A stretch of DNA of 64,000 bases from Neorhizobium tomejilense (GTDB lineage: Bacteria > Pseudomonadota > Alphaproteobacteria > Rhizobiales > Rhizobiaceae). The translations under genes were made by a program, and so were the position numbers. Shown piece after piece: positions 61,721 to 64,000 of this stretch. The notes beneath the pieces were generated by a model. That model was not told the origin of the DNA, did no database searches, and worked only from the letters and a program-made list of their open reading frames with translations. The DNA lies in NCBI GenBank assembly GCA_002968845.1, contig PVBG01000017.1:62001-126000 (forward strand). The letters are read 5' to 3'. Every line of letters starts with the position of its first letter. The first letter of the stretch is position 1.

Positions 61721-61760
61721 TGCCGCGGCGTCGGCCTCCTGGCCTGGCAGCGCCGCGGCA
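61721..61760. repeat. Hairpin between the family 5 binding protein and its permease
   Basis: TGCCGCGGCG and its exact complement flank a 20-base loop that contains a smaller GGCC-type stem. No T-run follows, so it is more likely an mRNA-stabilising or attenuating hairpin that favours binding-protein expression over the downstream permeases. Confidence 0.6.
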
Positions 61761-61785
61761 TCCGGTACGGTTCTGAGGAAGTCCC

Positions 61786-62802
61786 ATGAACAACGAGCGT
61801 CTCACCGCTTTCACGCGGCAGGCCGGCACCATATTGGCAACCCTTCTCGGGTTGCTGATCCTGACCTTCTGCATCGGACGGCTGATGCCCGTCGATCCGG
61901 TCCGCGCCATTGTCGGCGAAGAGGCCGACCAGGCCACATACGACACGGTCGCGGAAAGGATTGGCGCCAACCTTCCTCTCTACCAGCAGTTCTTCCGCTA
62001 TGTGAGCGATTTGGCTCACGGCGATTTCGGGACGTCGATCCGGACAGGGCAGCCGGTCATCAACGACATCCTGCATGTCATGCCGGCGACGATCGAGCTT
62101 GCGACATTCGCGATCATCGTCGGGGCGGGCCTCGGCATTCCGCTCGGCATTCTGGCAGCTGTGCGCCGCAACCGGCCGGTCGACCACATCATCCGGTTCC
62201 TCACCTTGATCGGCCATTCCATGCCGATCTTCTGGACCGGCATGATCGGCCTGATCATCTTTTATGCGGCGCTGGATCTGGTCGGCGGCGGCGGCCGCCT
62301 GTCGGATTATTATATCGGCCTCGTGCCGGAGACGACCGGCTTCCTGCTGATCGACTCGATCATCGCCGGCGACTGGGAAGTCTTGCGGGATGCGGTCAAC
62401 CATCTGCTGCTGCCGGCGAGCATCCTCGGCTATTCGTCGATGGCCTATATCACCCGCATGACCCGCAGTTTCATGTTGGACCAGCTGAACCAGGAATACG
62501 TGACCACGGCGCGGGTGAAGGGGCTGTCCAAGGGCCGCACCATCTGGCACCACGCATTCGCGAATATCCGGGTGCAGCTGGTGACGATCGTGGCGCTCGC
62601 CTATGGCAGCCTGCTGGAAGGAGCGGTCCTCATCGAGACCGTGTTCTCCTGGCCGGGCTTCGGCCAATACATCACCAACAACATGCTGATCGGCGACATG
62701 AACGCGGTGATGACCTGCGTGCTGCTGGTCGGCATCATCTTCATTGCGCTCAACCTGCTTTCCGACGCGCTTTACAAGATCTTCGATCCGAGGACGCGGT
62801 GA
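61786..62802 (+). CDS. ABC transporter permease, DppB/OppB type
   Basis: A 338-residue permease with the long first periplasmic loop characteristic of DppB, six helices and the conserved permease region YITRMTRSFMLDQLNQEYVTTARVKGLSKGRTIWHHAFANIRVQLV at about residues 220-270. It lies after the hairpin and two bases before the partner permease start. Confidence 0.93.
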   Translation: MNNERLTAFTRQAGTILATLLGLLILTFCIGRLMPVDPVRAIVGEEADQATYDTVAERIGANLPLYQQFFRYVSDLAHGDFGTSIRTGQPVINDILHVMPATIELATFAIIVGAGLGIPLGILAAVRRNRPVDHIIRFLTLIGHSMPIFWTGMIGLIIFYAALDLVGGGGRLSDYYIGLVPETTGFLLIDSIIAGDWEVLRDAVNHLLLPASILGYSSMAYITRMTRSFMLDQLNQEYVTTARVKGLSKGRTIWHHAFANIRVQLVTIVALAYGSLLEGAVLIETVFSWPGFGQYITNNMLIGDMNAVMTCVLLVGIIFIALNLLSDALYKIFDPRTR

Positions 62803-62803
62803 C

Positions 62804-63709
62804 ATGGCAGCTCAATCTCTCGACATGCAGGACGTGGCCATGAACGGTACTCGCTCAAACCCAAATTCGGCCTTCCGCCGGCTGCTCGCCGTCATCCGCG
62901 AGCTTCTCGGCAACCCGTCTTCGGGCTTCGGCCTCGTCGTCATCACCATCCTGGTCCTGACGGCAATCGTCGCGCCGCTGATCGCGCCCTATGACCCGAA
63001 TGTCATCGATCTCGGCAACACGCTGAAGCCGCCGAGCGCCGAGCACTGGTTCGGGACCGACGAGCTCGGCCGCGACATCATGAGCCGCATCATCTACGGC
63101 ACGCGCATCAGCCTGACGATCATCACCATCGTGTCGGTCATCGTCGGCCCGATCGGGCTGCTGGTCGGCACGACGGCCGGTTATTTCGGCGGCTGGTACG
63201 ACACGATCATGATGCGGATCACCGATATCTTCCTGTCCTTCCCGAGCCTCATCCTGTCGCTCGCCTTCGTGGCGGCCCTCGGTGCCGGCCTCGAAAATGC
63301 GATCATCGCCATCGGACTGACCACCTGGCCGCCGATTGCCCGCCTTGCGCGCGCCGAAACGCTGACCTTCCGCGGCGCCGATTATATCTGGGCCTCGCGC
63401 ATGCAGGGCGCGTCGTCACTGCGCATCATCATCAAGTCGATCATGCCGATGTGCCTGCCTTCGGTTCTGGTGCGCATCACGCTTTCGATGGCGACCGTCA
63501 TCCTGACGGCGGCCGGCCTCGGTTTCCTCGGCCTCGGCGCTCAGCCGCCGCTGCCGGAATGGGGGGCGATGATCGCCACCGGCCGGCGCTACATGCTGGA
63601 CAATTGGTGGCTGGTCGCCTTCCCGGGCGGCGCCATCCTGCTCGTCAGCCTTGCCTTCAACCTTCTCGGCGACGGCCTGCGCGACGCGCTGGATCCGAAA
63701 CAGCGTTAG
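62804..63709 (+). CDS. ABC transporter permease, DppC/OppC type
   Basis: A 301-residue permease with an N-terminal OppC-type segment, the motif HWFGTDELGRDIMSRIIYGTRISL (residues about 83-107) and the EAA-like region LTFRGADYIWASRMQGASSLRIIIKSIMP. Start ATG 62804 gives the normal family length; the longer frame overlaps the DppB-type gene. Confidence 0.93.
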   Translation: MAAQSLDMQDVAMNGTRSNPNSAFRRLLAVIRELLGNPSSGFGLVVITILVLTAIVAPLIAPYDPNVIDLGNTLKPPSAEHWFGTDELGRDIMSRIIYGTRISLTIITIVSVIVGPIGLLVGTTAGYFGGWYDTIMMRITDIFLSFPSLILSLAFVAALGAGLENAIIAIGLTTWPPIARLARAETLTFRGADYIWASRMQGASSLRIIIKSIMPMCLPSVLVRITLSMATVILTAAGLGFLGLGAQPPLPEWGAMIATGRRYMLDNWWLVAFPGGAILLVSLAFNLLGDGLRDALDPKQR

Positions 63710-63719
63710 GATTTTCCCC

Positions 63720-64000
63720 ATGGACAACAGCCAGGCACTTCTGAAGGTCGAAAATCTCCGCGTCAGCTATCGCAGCGGCAAGACCTACAACACCGTCGTC
63801 AAGGGCGTTTCCTTCGATCTCGGCCGCGAGCGGCTCGGCATCGTCGGCGAATCCGGCTCCGGCAAGTCGACGATCGGCCGCGCGCTGCTGAAGTTGCTGC
63901 CGACCGCGAAGATCGAGGCCGACCGCATGGATTTCAGCGGTACCGACCTCATCTCCGCCAGCGAAAAGCAGATGCTGACGATCCGCGGCCGACGCATTTC
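63720..64000 (+). CDS. ABC transporter ATPase, DppD/OppD type (partial, runs off the right edge)
   Basis: The first 93 residues are present: LLKVENLRVSYRSGKTYNTVVKGVSFDL, then Walker A GESGSGKST at about residues 45-53. The frame is open to the window edge. It is ten bases after the DppC-type gene, completing the expected order of binding protein, two permeases, ATPase. The signature motif and Walker B lie outside the window. Confidence 0.88.
   Translation, partial: MDNSQALLKVENLRVSYRSGKTYNTVVKGVSFDLGRERLGIVGESGSGKSTIGRALLKLLPTAKIEADRMDFSGTDLISASEKQMLTIRGRRI

Overview
The window looks like a GC-rich replicon of a Rhizobiaceae-type alphaproteobacterium (Rhizobium/Ensifer/Agrobacterium/Shinella range; genus not determined). 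Supporting signs are rhizobial families such as DUF982, DUF6894 and DUF6522, a sitABCD manganese importer preceded by Mur-type palindromes, an NnrR-controlled nor cluster, and a GC-rich palindromic intergenic element of the kind common in this order. No rRNA, tRNA, CRISPR, prophage or insertion sequence was recognised.

Layout. 0-1.2 kb: the start of a polytopic O-antigen ligase-like protein leaving the left edge. 1.9-5.2 kb: a MocR-type regulator divergent from a LysE exporter and a DapA-family aldolase. 5.2-11.2 kb: a TetR repressor divergent from a TriABC-like RND pump with two adaptor lipoproteins, closed by a clear terminator; then a DUF900 lipoprotein hydrolase. 12.5-17.8 kb: small stress and signalling genes (two near-identical CRP-like regulators, two receiver-like proteins, an ECF sigma factor, a sigma-region-2-like fragment, DUF982, DUF6894). 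18-21.7 kb: sitABCD. 21.7-24.3 kb: a ClbS/DfsB-like protein whose stop appears lost, a TetR regulator and a DUF418 membrane protein. 24.4-27.2 kb: a copper-related set (DUF2946, YcnI/DUF1775, CopC-CopD fusion).

27.2-45.4 kb is the functional core: nitric oxide reduction and anaerobic respiration support. It holds nnrS, nnrR, a DUF59/DUF2249 group, hemN, norEF-norCBQD, nnrU, a RIC/YtfE iron-sulfur repair protein, a DUF6522 protein, the O2-independent ubiquinone hydroxylation genes ubiT, ubiU and ubiV, and a UbiD-family decarboxylase. Seven TTG-N8-CAA palindromes, close to TTGCG-N4-CGCAA, lie in promoter regions of these genes. They suggest that NnrR (or an FNR relative) joins NO detoxification, haem synthesis and anaerobic quinone synthesis in one regulon. 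No nir or nos genes lie in the window.

45.5-58.6 kb holds two divergent, paralogous catabolic modules, each with a DapA/NanA-family aldolase, a GntR regulator and a carbohydrate ABC importer, with a fumarylacetoacetase/hydratase-family enzyme between them. The right-hand module ends in a cytoplasmic sialidase-fold protein and carries two copies of the operator ACTGAT-N3-ATCAGT. From 60.1 kb to the right edge runs a peptide/oligosaccharide-type ABC importer (family 5 binding protein, two permeases, start of an ATPase), preceded by a 21-bp perfect inverted repeat.
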